DNA of 49,599 nucleotides from Brevinema_A sp051649605 (lineage in GTDB: Bacteria; Spirochaetota; Brevinematia; Brevinematales; Brevinemataceae). The notes beneath the pieces are model-generated. The model was not told the DNA's origin, did no database searches, and worked only from the letters and a program-made list of their open reading frames with translations. This document shows, piece after piece, positions 1 through 8,321 of this stretch. The stretch covers positions 1-49,599 of the forward strand of contig JBOFHK010000011.1 in NCBI GenBank assembly GCA_051649605.1, read 5' to 3'. The position numbers and the translations under genes are program-made. The stretch's first letter is position 1. Each line of letters begins with the position of its first letter.

Positions 1-134
1 TAGAAGAAAATAAAGGCGGAATTCTATTACGAGTAGACCACCGAAGTTTTTATGGGCAACATAAAAATCATTTTCAAAAAATATTCGCTAAACGTTGGGA
101 GAAAATGCTAAAATATTTAACTATAAGTGCTTAA
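1..134 (+). CDS. 3' end of an unidentified protein (partial)
   Basis: A reading frame enters from the left edge (codons in phase with base 3) and stops at TAA 132-134. The 43 visible residues are basic and end in a short aromatic and lysine-rich stretch (FAKRWEKML near the end). I do not recognise the family from this tail. The other two frames on this strand close within 40 bases, so this is the only plausible coding frame. The next gene, fliD, starts 119 bases downstream and appears to have its own promoter, so the two need not share a transcript. Confidence 0.5.
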   Translation, partial: EENKGGILLRVDHRSFYGQHKNHFQKIFAKRWEKMLKYLTISA

Positions 135-192
135 TAATATTATTAAAACAATTGTTGAAAATAAAATAGACCGTCACTTTTCACCGAAGCCC

Positions 193-222
193 TAATATAT
201 TCTTAAAAAAAACCGATATAAT
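193..222 (+). promoter_or_regulatory. Candidate promoter for fliD with sigma-28-like and sigma-70-like -10 elements
   Basis: Bases 212-219 read ACCGATAT, 6 of 8 matches to the flagellar sigma-28 -10 element GCCGATAA. The octamer at the expected distance upstream, 193-200, matches the -35 element TAAAGTTT at 5 of 8 positions. The same stretch contains TATAAT at 217-222, so a sigma-70 reading is also possible without a good -35. The known late (FliA) control of fliD in other flagellated bacteria favours the first reading. Confidence 0.35.
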
Positions 223-253
223 TTATAGTGAAGTTCTATAAAAAGGGGGAAGG

Positions 254-2251
254 ATGAAGTCATTTATCTTATTTATACTCTTGTTTGTTCCTATTATTTC
301 TAATGCTCAAAGAGTGCGGTTATCTGGTATTCCTGGTCAAGATAGCGATATGGATATTACAAAAATGCTTGATCAGATTATGGTACCTTATTATAATGAA
401 GTAACAAATCTAAATAATAAACGACTTGATCAGGAAATAGAGTTTGAGTTATGGCAAGAATTTCGTAGCAATATTCAAAATTTTGAGCAAGTTAATCGCT
501 ATATTCTTGGGTACGAGTCTTCTTTTAGATCAGTAACTAATTATACTTCAGATCCTTCAGCACTATCTATCCAAACCACTCGGCAAGCTAAGCCAGGCGA
601 TTATCGTCTTTCTATCAACACTCTTGCCGATGCTCATGCCTTCTCTACTTCTCCTATCCCTCTCGATAAAATTTTAAATAGCGGAGATTTTTCCGTTATT
701 GTTAATTCAAATACTAATTATATTTCTTTTCAAGAAAGCACAATAGATAATTTATATTCTACTCTGAATAGTTCATTATCAAATATTATTGATGTCAAAC
801 TACTGAATGCTTCAGCAACAGAAAAAATTATTGCTCTAGTGTCAAAAAACGAAGGTGCTTCTAATCGAATTAAATTTGATGGAGACATCGCTCCATTATT
901 AGATGCGAACTTTTTGAGTAGAGGACAAGAACAAAAAACTAATTTCTCTTGGTATAATAATTCTAATACGATATTAACTAATACAAATATAGCGATGGAT
1001 CTATCTTACCCAATTTCTATGCCTACAGTCCTTTCGTTTTCTTCTTTATTGGAAGAAATTCCTATTATTACAAACGAAGAACCATCTCCTAAAATTGCTT
1101 TATCAAACCTCAATACAGAAGAGTTAGGGTCGATTAGTAATTTTAATATTATTTTACCTGGAGCAAAACCTATTTTAGATGATGTCCCTACTCTTTCAAA
1201 TGTTGATTCTTTAGTTGAAGATTTACTTCCTGTGCAACAATTAATTCTAGTATTTAATGATAATACTCAGGAAATCATAGATTTAGATTCTAAAAAATAT
1301 TCTGTATCTTTAGATCAATATATTGATAAAAATTTAATTCAGATTAAAGCTATCTCCGAACAAAAAATTCTTACTCTATCTGATTTAGAGTTTATCGCTT
1401 CTCCCAACGGTTCTTTGGTGCTGCATAACGAAACTGTCAAAGGGCAAGATGCCTCTTTTTTATTGGACGGAGTTGAGTTTACAAGACCTTCTAATACAAT
1501 AGCTGATCTTATTCCTGGGGTAACATTAAACTTACAGCAAGACCAAAAAACTAATATATTAGTTCAAATAAAAATGGATATAGAACTTATTAAAGATACT
1601 ATTATTCAATGGGTAATTAATTATAACACCCTTATGGAAGAACTACACACCTTTACTACTATTCCCATTAATCAAATTGGTCGTTTGAAACCTCTACACC
1701 AAAGAAAAAAAGATGGAGACAATATTAAAGAAGGGACATTTTATGGAAATATAACATTAATTAATTTTAAAAATCGTATGAAGCAAATGGTTAGTTCTCC
1801 TTATAATACTCCAACAAGCGTTATAACTTTATTAGATCAAGTTGGGATCTATGTACGCCGTAGAACGGCTCCCAATAATGACCCTGATGCAATTCGTAAA
1901 GGAACACTAACACTAGATGTTTCTGAGTTAGAAAAATCTTTAAACCAAAACTTCAGTGAGGTTCAAAATTTATTTGCGATGGATACCGATGGTAATGCTG
2001 TAGGAGATAAAGGGGTTGTGGTGGCTTCTATTGACTCTCTTCAAATTATGATTGGCAATGATGGTTATCTGACTCGTATGGATCAAAACAACTCTCGTAA
2101 ACTAAATGATCTTAATACACAAATCATAAAAAAAGAAAATGAAATTGAGCGAGTTAGTCAAAAAGAACGCCAAGCCTTACTACAAATGAATCAAGCGATT
2201 ATGCAAAGTAAATCATTATCAGAATCATTACAACAACGATTTAACTACTAA
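254..2251 (+). CDS. fliD: Flagellar filament cap FliD (hook-associated protein 2) with an apparent Sec signal peptide
   Basis: FliD caps the growing flagellar filament and helps flagellin subunits fold and insert. Residues about 25-120 match the FliD N-terminal domain: a GIPG start, a short helical region, then a conserved stretch around residues 93-125 with YRLSINTLADAHAFS. The FliD C-terminal domain begins near residue 400 (LLDGVEF, SNTIADLIPGVTL) and continues to a coiled-coil, glutamine-rich end. The length, 665 residues, is normal for a long FliD. Unusually, the first 18 residues form a clean signal peptide: MKS, then a run of hydrophobic residues, then SNA before Gln19. The ATG at 254 follows GGGGGAAGG. 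A GTG at 314 would give a conventional FliD start but has no Shine-Dalgarno sequence. No other flagellar gene is nearby. Identity is secure; the export route is the open point. Confidence 0.9.
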   Translation: MKSFILFILLFVPIISNAQRVRLSGIPGQDSDMDITKMLDQIMVPYYNEVTNLNNKRLDQEIEFELWQEFRSNIQNFEQVNRYILGYESSFRSVTNYTSDPSALSIQTTRQAKPGDYRLSINTLADAHAFSTSPIPLDKILNSGDFSVIVNSNTNYISFQESTIDNLYSTLNSSLSNIIDVKLLNASATEKIIALVSKNEGASNRIKFDGDIAPLLDANFLSRGQEQKTNFSWYNNSNTILTNTNIAMDLSYPISMPTVLSFSSLLEEIPIITNEEPSPKIALSNLNTEELGSISNFNIILPGAKPILDDVPTLSNVDSLVEDLLPVQQLILVFNDNTQEIIDLDSKKYSVSLDQYIDKNLIQIKAISEQKILTLSDLEFIASPNGSLVLHNETVKGQDASFLLDGVEFTRPSNTIADLIPGVTLNLQQDQKTNILVQIKMDIELIKDTIIQWVINYNTLMEELHTFTTIPINQIGRLKPLHQRKKDGDNIKEGTFYGNITLINFKNRMKQMVSSPYNTPTSVITLLDQVGIYVRRRTAPNNDPDAIRKGTLTLDVSELEKSLNQNFSEVQNLFAMDTDGNAVGDKGVVVASIDSLQIMIGNDGYLTRMDQNNSRKLNDLNTQIIKKENEIERVSQKERQALLQMNQAIMQSKSLSESLQQRFNY

Positions 2252-2279
2252 AATAAAATCAAACTATATGAGGTGCGTT

Positions 2280-3242
2280 ATGAAATATCGAAGATTAGGT
2301 AAAACAGGGTTAAAAATCAGTGAAATTAGTATTGGGGGTTGGTTAACTTATGGTAATACTACAGAAAAACAAACAACAGAAGCTATTATCGATACCGCCT
2401 ATGACTTAGGGATTAATATGTTTGATTGTGCAAACGTCTATGCTCTTGGTGAATCTGAAAAAGTTATGGGAGAATTACTAAGCAAATATCCAAGAGATTC
2501 TTATATTCTTACAACAAAAGCTTTTTGGCCTATGGGTGATAAACCCAATGATCGAGGATTATCTAGAAAACATCTCCACACTCAAATTAACGCTTCCCTT
2601 AAACGCCTCAATACAGATTATATTGATATTTTTTACTGCCATCGCTTTGATCCTGATTCAAATTTATATGAAACAGTAAGGACTATTGATGATTTCGTAA
2701 GACAAGGGAAAATTCTTTATATTGGTGTAAGTGAATGGACTGCTTGTCAAATTTTGGAAGGCCTCAGAGTACAAGATCAGTATCTCTTAGATCGTTTTGT
2801 TGTTAATCAACCTGTTTATAATCTGATTCAACGTTATATCGAACCAGAAGTTCTCCCTACTTGTATTCAAAATGGTATGGGGATTATTCCATTTTCTCCT
2901 TTAGCACAGGGTTTTCTCAGTGGAAAGTACCGTAAAGGAAGAGAAATCCCTAAAGATTCTCGGGCTGCTAATGAAGAAATTAGTCAATTCATACAGCGTT
3001 ATTTAACCCCAGATAATTTTGATGCTATTGAAATTTTTATTTCTATGGCAGAACAAAAAGGATGTACTCCATCTCAACTTGCTTTGGCTTGGATATTACA
3101 CCAACCAGGAGTTGTTTCCACATTAACAGGAGCATCCAAACCATCCCAAGTTGAAGATAATGTCAATGCAATTAATATCGAACTAAGCTTAGAAGAGTTA
3201 CGAAAGCTAGAAAATATTTTTGTAAAAAACATTGACAAATAA
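2280..3242 (+). CDS. Aldo-keto reductase (Kv-beta / YghZ-like)
   Basis: This is an NADPH-dependent oxidoreductase of the aldo-keto reductase fold, which reduces aldehydes and ketones; the substrate cannot be read from sequence. Counted from the chosen start, the catalytic tetrad is present: Asp49, Tyr54, Lys80 and His121. The C-terminal half carries the cofactor-binding pattern near LTGASKPSQVEDN. Length is 320 residues, normal for the family. An ATG exists at 2268, but that codon overlaps the ribosome-binding AGGTG at 2270-2274, so ATG 2280, starting MKYRRLG as relatives do, is the likely start. It follows fliD by 28 bases and may be cotranscribed. Its last codons contain the -35 box of the next operon's promoter. 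Confidence 0.9.
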   Translation: MKYRRLGKTGLKISEISIGGWLTYGNTTEKQTTEAIIDTAYDLGINMFDCANVYALGESEKVMGELLSKYPRDSYILTTKAFWPMGDKPNDRGLSRKHLHTQINASLKRLNTDYIDIFYCHRFDPDSNLYETVRTIDDFVRQGKILYIGVSEWTACQILEGLRVQDQYLLDRFVVNQPVYNLIQRYIEPEVLPTCIQNGMGIIPFSPLAQGFLSGKYRKGREIPKDSRAANEEISQFIQRYLTPDNFDAIEIFISMAEQKGCTPSQLALAWILHQPGVVSTLTGASKPSQVEDNVNAINIELSLEELRKLENIFVKNIDK

Positions 3243-3260
3243 ATATTAATCATGTATAAT
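3232..3260 (+). promoter_or_regulatory. Perfect sigma-70 promoter of the rimP-nusA-infB operon
   Basis: TTGACA at 3232-3237 and TATAAT at 3255-3260 are separated by exactly 17 bases, matching the housekeeping consensus at every position. The -35 box lies inside the last codons of the upstream aldo-keto reductase gene. Transcription should begin near 3267, right at the edge of the palindrome at 3269-3310. Confidence 0.85.
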
Positions 3261-3268
3261 TGTTAATC

Positions 3269-3310
3269 ATAATAAATTAAGGACTCGTTAACGAGTCCTT
3301 AATTTATTAT
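3269..3310 (+). terminator. 42-bp perfect palindrome in the rimP-nusA leader (terminator or attenuator)
   Basis: Two 21-base arms meet with no spacer around GTTAAC (3287-3292). In RNA this gives a GC-containing stem (GGACUCG with CGAGUCC) with a UUAA loop, followed by a U-rich stretch UUAAUUUAUUAU. It lies between the expected transcription start (about 3267) and rimP, so it would be transcribed first in the operon. It could end transcripts of the upstream gene, act as an attenuator inside the leader of the NusA operon, or both. Confidence 0.7.
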
Positions 3311-3329
3311 AGAGTTGAGGATAGCATTG

Positions 3330-3818
3330 ATGAATAAAGAATCTATTTGCCAGCTTATTAAAAATAGTATCCAATCATTAGATTTTATTCTTGTAGAGTG
3401 TATCATTAATTATGGAAAATCTAAAGATAGTCTTAAAATTATCATATACCACCAAACAAAAAAAATCACTTCCGACGATTGTTCGGTAGTCGCAGATATT
3501 ATTTCTAGACAGCTAGATATCGAAGATCCTTTTCCCCGTCCTTATGATCTGATCGTCGAATCTCCAGGATTAGAGCGTGAGATTAAATCTATTGAGGAAT
3601 ATCATTATTTCCTTAATCGGGAATTTAAGATATTTTTACAGACCAATGCTGATATTATATCTAAAGAAAGTTTCATCATAGTAACCTTAAAAGCTATGAA
3701 TAACGATGATACTCTTTCCGTTATTTTTGATAAACAGCAAGTTATAATTCCGCTTATACAAATAAAAAAAGCAAAATTACATTGTGATTATGATAAATTG
3801 TTGAAAAAAAGTAAATAA
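3330..3818 (+). CDS. rimP: Ribosome maturation factor RimP
   Basis: RimP binds the free 30S subunit and is needed for its late assembly. The protein shows the family hallmark ESPGLEREI near residues 88-96, corresponding to the usual SPGLxRPL, plus an N-terminal alpha/beta domain and a C-terminal SH3-like strand region. The chosen ATG at 3330 lies nine bases after GAGG (3317-3320), giving 162 residues. A TTG at 3315 or 3327 in the same frame is less well placed. It is the first gene of the conserved rimP-nusA-infB-rbfA cluster, which supports the call independently. nusA starts 33 bases downstream. Confidence 0.92.
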   Translation: MNKESICQLIKNSIQSLDFILVECIINYGKSKDSLKIIIYHQTKKITSDDCSVVADIISRQLDIEDPFPRPYDLIVESPGLEREIKSIEEYHYFLNREFKIFLQTNADIISKESFIIVTLKAMNNDDTLSVIFDKQQVIIPLIQIKKAKLHCDYDKLLKKSK

Positions 3819-3851
3819 TATACTACAATAAGTGGTATTTGGAGGAATAAC

Positions 3852-5219
3852 ATGGCTTTTCCTGATTTGATTGTTGCTTTTGCCAAAGATCAAGGGATCT
3901 CAGAGGAGTTAGCAGAAACTATTTTAAAAGAAACGTTTACCACTTTATATAAAAGAGAGTACGGCAAAGAATATGAAAATATTGAAATTGATATCAATAA
4001 ATCAGGGATTCGATTGTTTCAATTAAAGACGATAACTTCTGAAATAGAAGATTCTACTACTCAAGTTACTAAAAAAAATGCAGAAGAACTTTTCCCTAAT
4101 GAATCATTTAATGATGAAGACACGGTAAAAATTGAATTACCATTAACCAAATTTGGACGTCAAGCTGCACAAATTATGAAACAATTATTAAAACAAAAAG
4201 TAACAGATATTCAAAAAGATATTATTTATGGGGAATTTGCCGATAAAAAAAACAGTTTGTTTTCTGGACTGGTAAAGTCAAAAACAGAGAACAAAAATGG
4301 TGGTTACTACATTTCCTTAGAACCAAAAGGAACGGAAGCATTTCTACCGTATGCAGAGGCTCTTCCAGATGAGGTACTAGTCTTACGTGAACCAGTACGT
4401 GTATACCTTAAAGAAGTACTTCAAGTTACTAAAAAAGGGGAAAGTCAATTAATTCTTACAAGAACTAATCCTGATATTGTACAAGAATTGTTAAAGCTAC
4501 ATATCCCCGAAATTGCAGATGGATCTTTTGTTATTAAAGCCGTATCCCGAAAACCTGGAGAAGTTACAAAAATTGTTCTTCAATCTCTCGTCGACAATTT
4601 AGACCCTATTAGTGTTACTGTTGGTAGAGCGGGAGCTAGGATTAAACCTATTAGGCAAGAATTAGGAAGCGAACGAATCGAAATTATCCGTTTTTCTATT
4701 GATCCTAGAGAATTAATTTCTAATGCGATTCAAGCGAGTAGAGTCTTAAAAAATCGTATTGCAGAAGTTTTTAATATCGATCTAAATTATGAAACTAACG
4801 AAGCGACAGTTGTTGTACCTGATGAATTTCTTGCACCACTTATTGGTAAACAAGGATCGCACCAACGAATGCTTGAAGAAATTTTAGGATGGAAAATCCG
4901 TTTTAATAACTACTCTGAATTCGAATTAATTCTAAAAGAAAAACAAAAAGAAGTAGATGATATTTTAGGAATATCAGATGACCAAAGTTTTGAAATTATA
5001 GAAGATGAAATTATATCTTTAGATATGTTACCATTTACAGTAGAACAAATTGAGATCCTTACAGATAGTGGATTCAAAAGTGTAACAGAGATTCTGGAAT
5101 TAACCGTTGAAGATCTTACAAGAGAAACGGGATTAAGCGTTAATGAAGCTTTGGAAATTTGGAAAATCATAGAAGATAATATTGAAATAGAAGAAGAAGA
5201 TGATAATAATGAAGGATAA
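3852..5219 (+). CDS. nusA: Transcription elongation/termination factor NusA
   Basis: NusA binds RNA polymerase and nascent RNA, and modulates pausing, intrinsic termination and antitermination. Domains in order: the polymerase-binding N-terminal domain (about 1-125), an S1 RNA-binding domain (about 130-200), and two KH domains (about 205-345) with the conserved GRAGARIKPIRQELGSERI and IGKQGSHQRML stretches. A short acidic C-terminal region with a helix-hairpin-helix-like repeat ends in a run of Glu and Asp. It has a strong GGAGG seven bases before ATG. It is the second gene of an operon whose leader holds a terminator-like hairpin, so feedback on its own synthesis is plausible. The 455-residue length is typical of NusA without the extra C-terminal repeats of Escherichia coli. 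Confidence 0.96.
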   Translation: MAFPDLIVAFAKDQGISEELAETILKETFTTLYKREYGKEYENIEIDINKSGIRLFQLKTITSEIEDSTTQVTKKNAEELFPNESFNDEDTVKIELPLTKFGRQAAQIMKQLLKQKVTDIQKDIIYGEFADKKNSLFSGLVKSKTENKNGGYYISLEPKGTEAFLPYAEALPDEVLVLREPVRVYLKEVLQVTKKGESQLILTRTNPDIVQELLKLHIPEIADGSFVIKAVSRKPGEVTKIVLQSLVDNLDPISVTVGRAGARIKPIRQELGSERIEIIRFSIDPRELISNAIQASRVLKNRIAEVFNIDLNYETNEATVVVPDEFLAPLIGKQGSHQRMLEEILGWKIRFNNYSEFELILKEKQKEVDDILGISDDQSFEIIEDEIISLDMLPFTVEQIEILTDSGFKSVTEILELTVEDLTRETGLSVNEALEIWKIIEDNIEIEEEDDNNEG

Positions 5220-5258
5220 AAGCTATCTCACTTACTGATATTTTTAAAGGGAGCCTTT

Positions 5259-7904
5259 ATGTCAAAAGATGACGACAAAAAAAAAGTAATAAAAATTAAA
5301 ATGAAACACCCCCATGTCCCCCCCTCTACAGAAATTTCATCTCCAGAACCACCATTAAAAGAACCCCTTCCTAAAGAAACCATTTCTCAGGATCTTACCA
5401 AAGATAAACTTCCTCTTTCTTCGTCGCAATCTGAAGTTTCTCATCAACAGAACGATAGACCTAATTATCAACAAGGCGATAGACCACAACGTTCTTATCA
5501 GCAAGGCGATAGATCTAATTATCAGCAAGGCGATAGACCACAACGTTCTTACCAGCAAGGCGATAGACCTAATTATCAGCAAGGCGATAGACCACAACGT
5601 TCTTACCAGCGAGGCGATAGACCTAATTATCAACAAGGCGATAGACCACAACGTTCTTACCAGCAAGGCGATAGACCTAATTATCAACAAGGCGATAGAC
5701 CACAACGTTCTTATCAACAAGGCGATAGACCTAATTATCAACAAGGCGATAGACCACAACGTTCTTATCAGCAAGGCGATAGACCACAACGTTCTTATCA
5801 ACAAGGTGATAGACCACAACGTTCTTACCAGCAAAGCGATAGACCTAATTATCAACAAGGCGATAGACCACAACGTTCTTACCAGCAAGGCGATAGACCT
5901 CAGCGTCCAAATAATTTTAGAAATAATACGACAACTACTAACCAAACAGGCACTCAAAATAATGCCAAAACAATTAGCCACCGTAGAGAAGTAACCCATA
6001 AAGATAAAAGAGTTTTTAACGGTAGACCTCATAAACTTAGCCAAGAAGATATCGCACTAAGTAAACTTCAATTATCTGGTAAAAAGAAAAGAGGTGAAGC
6101 GGTTATTCCTGAGCAAATCGAAATAGGACCTATTGTAAAATTATCAGATTTAGCTCATAAAATGAATCTTAAATCTGCAGAATTGATTTCAACATTATTT
6201 AAATTAGGACAGCAAGCTACTATTAATGATGACCTCGATTCTGACACTGCAATTCTTCTTGCCGAAGAATTTAGTTGTCGAGTTATTGTCAAAGACGAAC
6301 AAGAAGAAGCTCAAATCAAATTAGAAGAAGATAAGATTGAAGATTTATCCCACCGCCCTCCTATTGTTACCATTATGGGACATGTGGATCATGGAAAAAC
6401 AAAATTATTAGATACTATCCGTAAAACAAATGTTATTGCTCATGAATCTGGAGGTATTACTCAGCATATAGGAGCATATTCAGTTAAAGTCCCTCAAGGA
6501 GATATTATTACGTTTTTAGATACTCCAGGTCATGCTGCATTTACTTCTATGAGAGCAAGGGGTGCGAAAATTACCGACATTGTAATTTTAGTTGTTTCTG
6601 CAGAAGAAGGACCAAAACCTCAAACTTTAGAAGCGTTAAGCCATGCAAGAGTTGCTAAAGTTCCTATTATTGTAGCTATTAATAAAATCGACCTGCCTAA
6701 TGCTAATCCAGAAAAGATTAAACAAATGTTATCCGAATATGGATTATTAGCAGAAGAATGGGGTGGTGATACTATGTATGTTGAAGTATCAGCACTTACC
6801 GGTGATGGTATTCCTGCACTATTGGATACTATTCTACTCCAAGCTGAAGTCATGGAACTAAAAGCAAACCCTAATCGTTTAGGAATAGGATTTGTTGTTG
6901 AATCTAAAATGGATGTAGGACGTGGAGCTATAGCTACTGTAATTATTAAAAATGGAACAGTCAAAATTGGTGATTCTTATGTTGCTGGAACAACTTTTGG
7001 TAAAATTCGAGCATTATTCAACAATCTTGGTGGTAAAGAAATATCAGCAGGTCCTTCTATTCCTGTAGAAATTATGGGATTTGATAGTCTTCCAGAAGCA
7101 GGCGACGATTTTTATGTTCTTACCTCTGAGGATGAAGCCCGTTCTTTAGCAAATAGACGTGCTATCCTTAAACGTAATGAAAATATAATTCGACAGAAAA
7201 AAACTTCTATGAAAACAGCTGTAGATAAAATTAAAAATCCAAATCTTAAAGAATATAAAGTCGTGATAAAAGCGGATGTTAATGGGTCTCTAGAGGCTAT
7301 TTTATATGCTCTTAGTAAACTAAAAAATACAGAGGTCAGGGTTACCGTTGTACATTCTGGGATTGGCACAGTTAGTGAAAATGATATTATGCTTGCTCAA
7401 ACATTGGCTGATTCATCCGCAAGTGAAACAGCAATTTTAGCATTTCGGGTGCGTGTGGATTCTATAGCAAAAGCGAGAGCAGAGAACGTCGGTATTGAAA
7501 TACGCCGTTATAATGTTATCTATGATCTTGTTGAACATGTACATAGTATTATTGAAGGGATGCTTGATCCTGAAGTTTCCGAAACTAAAATTGGTGAAGC
7601 TGAAATTAAAGAAATTATCAAAATTACCAATGTTGGAAAAGTAGCAGGATCTCTTGTAAGCGAAGGATTTCTCCGAAAGAATAATACGGCTCGTATCTTT
7701 AGAGAAGGAGTGCAAATTTTCTCTGGGGCTTTTAAAAGTATTAGACGTTTCAAAGATGAAGTTACAGAAGTTCAGGCAGGTTTTGAGTGTGGTATTACAT
7801 TTATAAACTATGACGATTTTAAAGTTGGAGACATCATCGAAACCTATCAAATAGAAACTTCAAATCGTAAACTAGAACTGATAGAAGGTGTAGAAGAAGT
7901 ATAA
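5259..7904 (+). CDS. infB: Translation initiation factor IF-2 with an N-terminal QGDRP repeat array
   Basis: IF-2 is the GTPase that brings formyl-methionyl-tRNA to the 30S subunit and promotes 50S joining. The first 20 residues are lysine-rich. Residues about 66-217 are a low-complexity array of DRPNY and DRPQRSY units. An IF2_N domain follows (about 288-345), then the G domain with G1 GHVDHGKT at 374-381, the DTPGHAAF G3 motif and the NKID G4 motif. Domains II to IV, including the tRNA-binding C-terminal barrel, complete a protein of 881 residues. ATG 5259 follows GGGAGCC. It is third in the operon, 39 bases after nusA. The repeat array is the odd element; the catalytic core is normal. Confidence 0.96.
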   Translation: MSKDDDKKKVIKIKMKHPHVPPSTEISSPEPPLKEPLPKETISQDLTKDKLPLSSSQSEVSHQQNDRPNYQQGDRPQRSYQQGDRSNYQQGDRPQRSYQQGDRPNYQQGDRPQRSYQRGDRPNYQQGDRPQRSYQQGDRPNYQQGDRPQRSYQQGDRPNYQQGDRPQRSYQQGDRPQRSYQQGDRPQRSYQQSDRPNYQQGDRPQRSYQQGDRPQRPNNFRNNTTTTNQTGTQNNAKTISHRREVTHKDKRVFNGRPHKLSQEDIALSKLQLSGKKKRGEAVIPEQIEIGPIVKLSDLAHKMNLKSAELISTLFKLGQQATINDDLDSDTAILLAEEFSCRVIVKDEQEEAQIKLEEDKIEDLSHRPPIVTIMGHVDHGKTKLLDTIRKTNVIAHESGGITQHIGAYSVKVPQGDIITFLDTPGHAAFTSMRARGAKITDIVILVVSAEEGPKPQTLEALSHARVAKVPIIVAINKIDLPNANPEKIKQMLSEYGLLAEEWGGDTMYVEVSALTGDGIPALLDTILLQAEVMELKANPNRLGIGFVVESKMDVGRGAIATVIIKNGTVKIGDSYVAGTTFGKIRALFNNLGGKEISAGPSIPVEIMGFDSLPEAGDDFYVLTSEDEARSLANRRAILKRNENIIRQKKTSMKTAVDKIKNPNLKEYKVVIKADVNGSLEAILYALSKLKNTEVRVTVVHSGIGTVSENDIMLAQTLADSSASETAILAFRVRVDSIAKARAENVGIEIRRYNVIYDLVEHVHSIIEGMLDPEVSETKIGEAEIKEIIKITNVGKVAGSLVSEGFLRKNNTARIFREGVQIFSGAFKSIRRFKDEVTEVQAGFECGITFINYDDFKVGDIIETYQIETSNRKLELIEGVEEV
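5445..5910 (+). repeat. In-frame tandem repeat array inside infB (18-residue, 54-bp higher-order unit)
   Basis: Seventeen DR[PS] units alternate mostly as DRPNYQQG (8 residues) and DRPQRSYQQG (10 residues), giving a 54-bp higher-order unit. Most copies are identical at the DNA level except for CAA/CAG and TAT/TAC third-position changes. One unit reads DRSNY, and near the 3' side two DRPQRSY units are doubled. The near identity suggests recent expansion by slippage or recombination, and copy number could vary between strains. Confidence 0.95.
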
Positions 7905-7917
7905 GAAGAGAACATTG

Positions 7918-8283
7918 ATGATAAAAAAAACATTCCAAAATGATCACCCTAATCGCCGTATTATCCGCTATGAAAAAAATTTACAGCGAGAAATTGGTGA
8001 GATTATTATGAAAGAAATCAAAGATCCTGGTATTAATGCACTCACTAGCGTTTTAAGTGTAAAAATGTCAAAAGATTTAGAGATCGCTTATATAAAAATA
8101 CGGATTTTTGGTTCTGATAAAAAAGATATTGTAAAAACCTTAGATGCTCTTCGTCGCTCTGCGGGGTATATTTCTTCTGTAGCGGGATCTAATTTAGGTT
8201 TAAGACGTTCTCCAGAAATACGATTTGAACCTGTAAAAGATGAAGAATATTATACCGTATGGTGCCATGATAGACAAGAATAA
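7918..8283 (+). CDS. rbfA: 30S ribosome-binding factor RbfA
   Basis: RbfA is a KH-like cold-shock and assembly factor that helps mature the 5' end of 16S rRNA on the 30S subunit. Recognisable features are the N-terminal basic start, the LQREIGEIIMKEIKDP segment at residues about 22-37, and the C-terminal LRRSPEIRF segment. The length (121 residues from ATG 7918) is normal. A TTG three bases earlier is possible but less likely. It lies 13 bases after infB, its standard partner in many bacteria. Confidence 0.93.
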   Translation: MIKKTFQNDHPNRRIIRYEKNLQREIGEIIMKEIKDPGINALTSVLSVKMSKDLEIAYIKIRIFGSDKKDIVKTLDALRRSAGYISSVAGSNLGLRRSPEIRFEPVKDEEYYTVWCHDRQE

Positions 8284-8321
8284 TTTAAAAAAGATATTAG
8301 CTTTTTATGAAGGATAGCACC

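Noticed and set aside
2268..2279. An earlier ATG for the aldo-keto reductase
   Set aside because: It overlaps the AGGTG that serves ATG 2280, and relatives start at MKYRRLG.
5445..5910. Regular direct repeats resembling a CRISPR array
   Set aside because: There are no unique spacers. The repeats are contiguous, in frame and part of the infB coding sequence, and no cas genes are near.
5355..6044. A 229-codon open frame on the minus strand across the infB repeats
   Set aside because: It is an artefact of the repeat: the 54-bp higher-order unit is a multiple of three, so a stop-free antisense unit stays stop-free. The product is a low-complexity leucine, isoleucine and arginine string, and the plus strand encodes IF-2.
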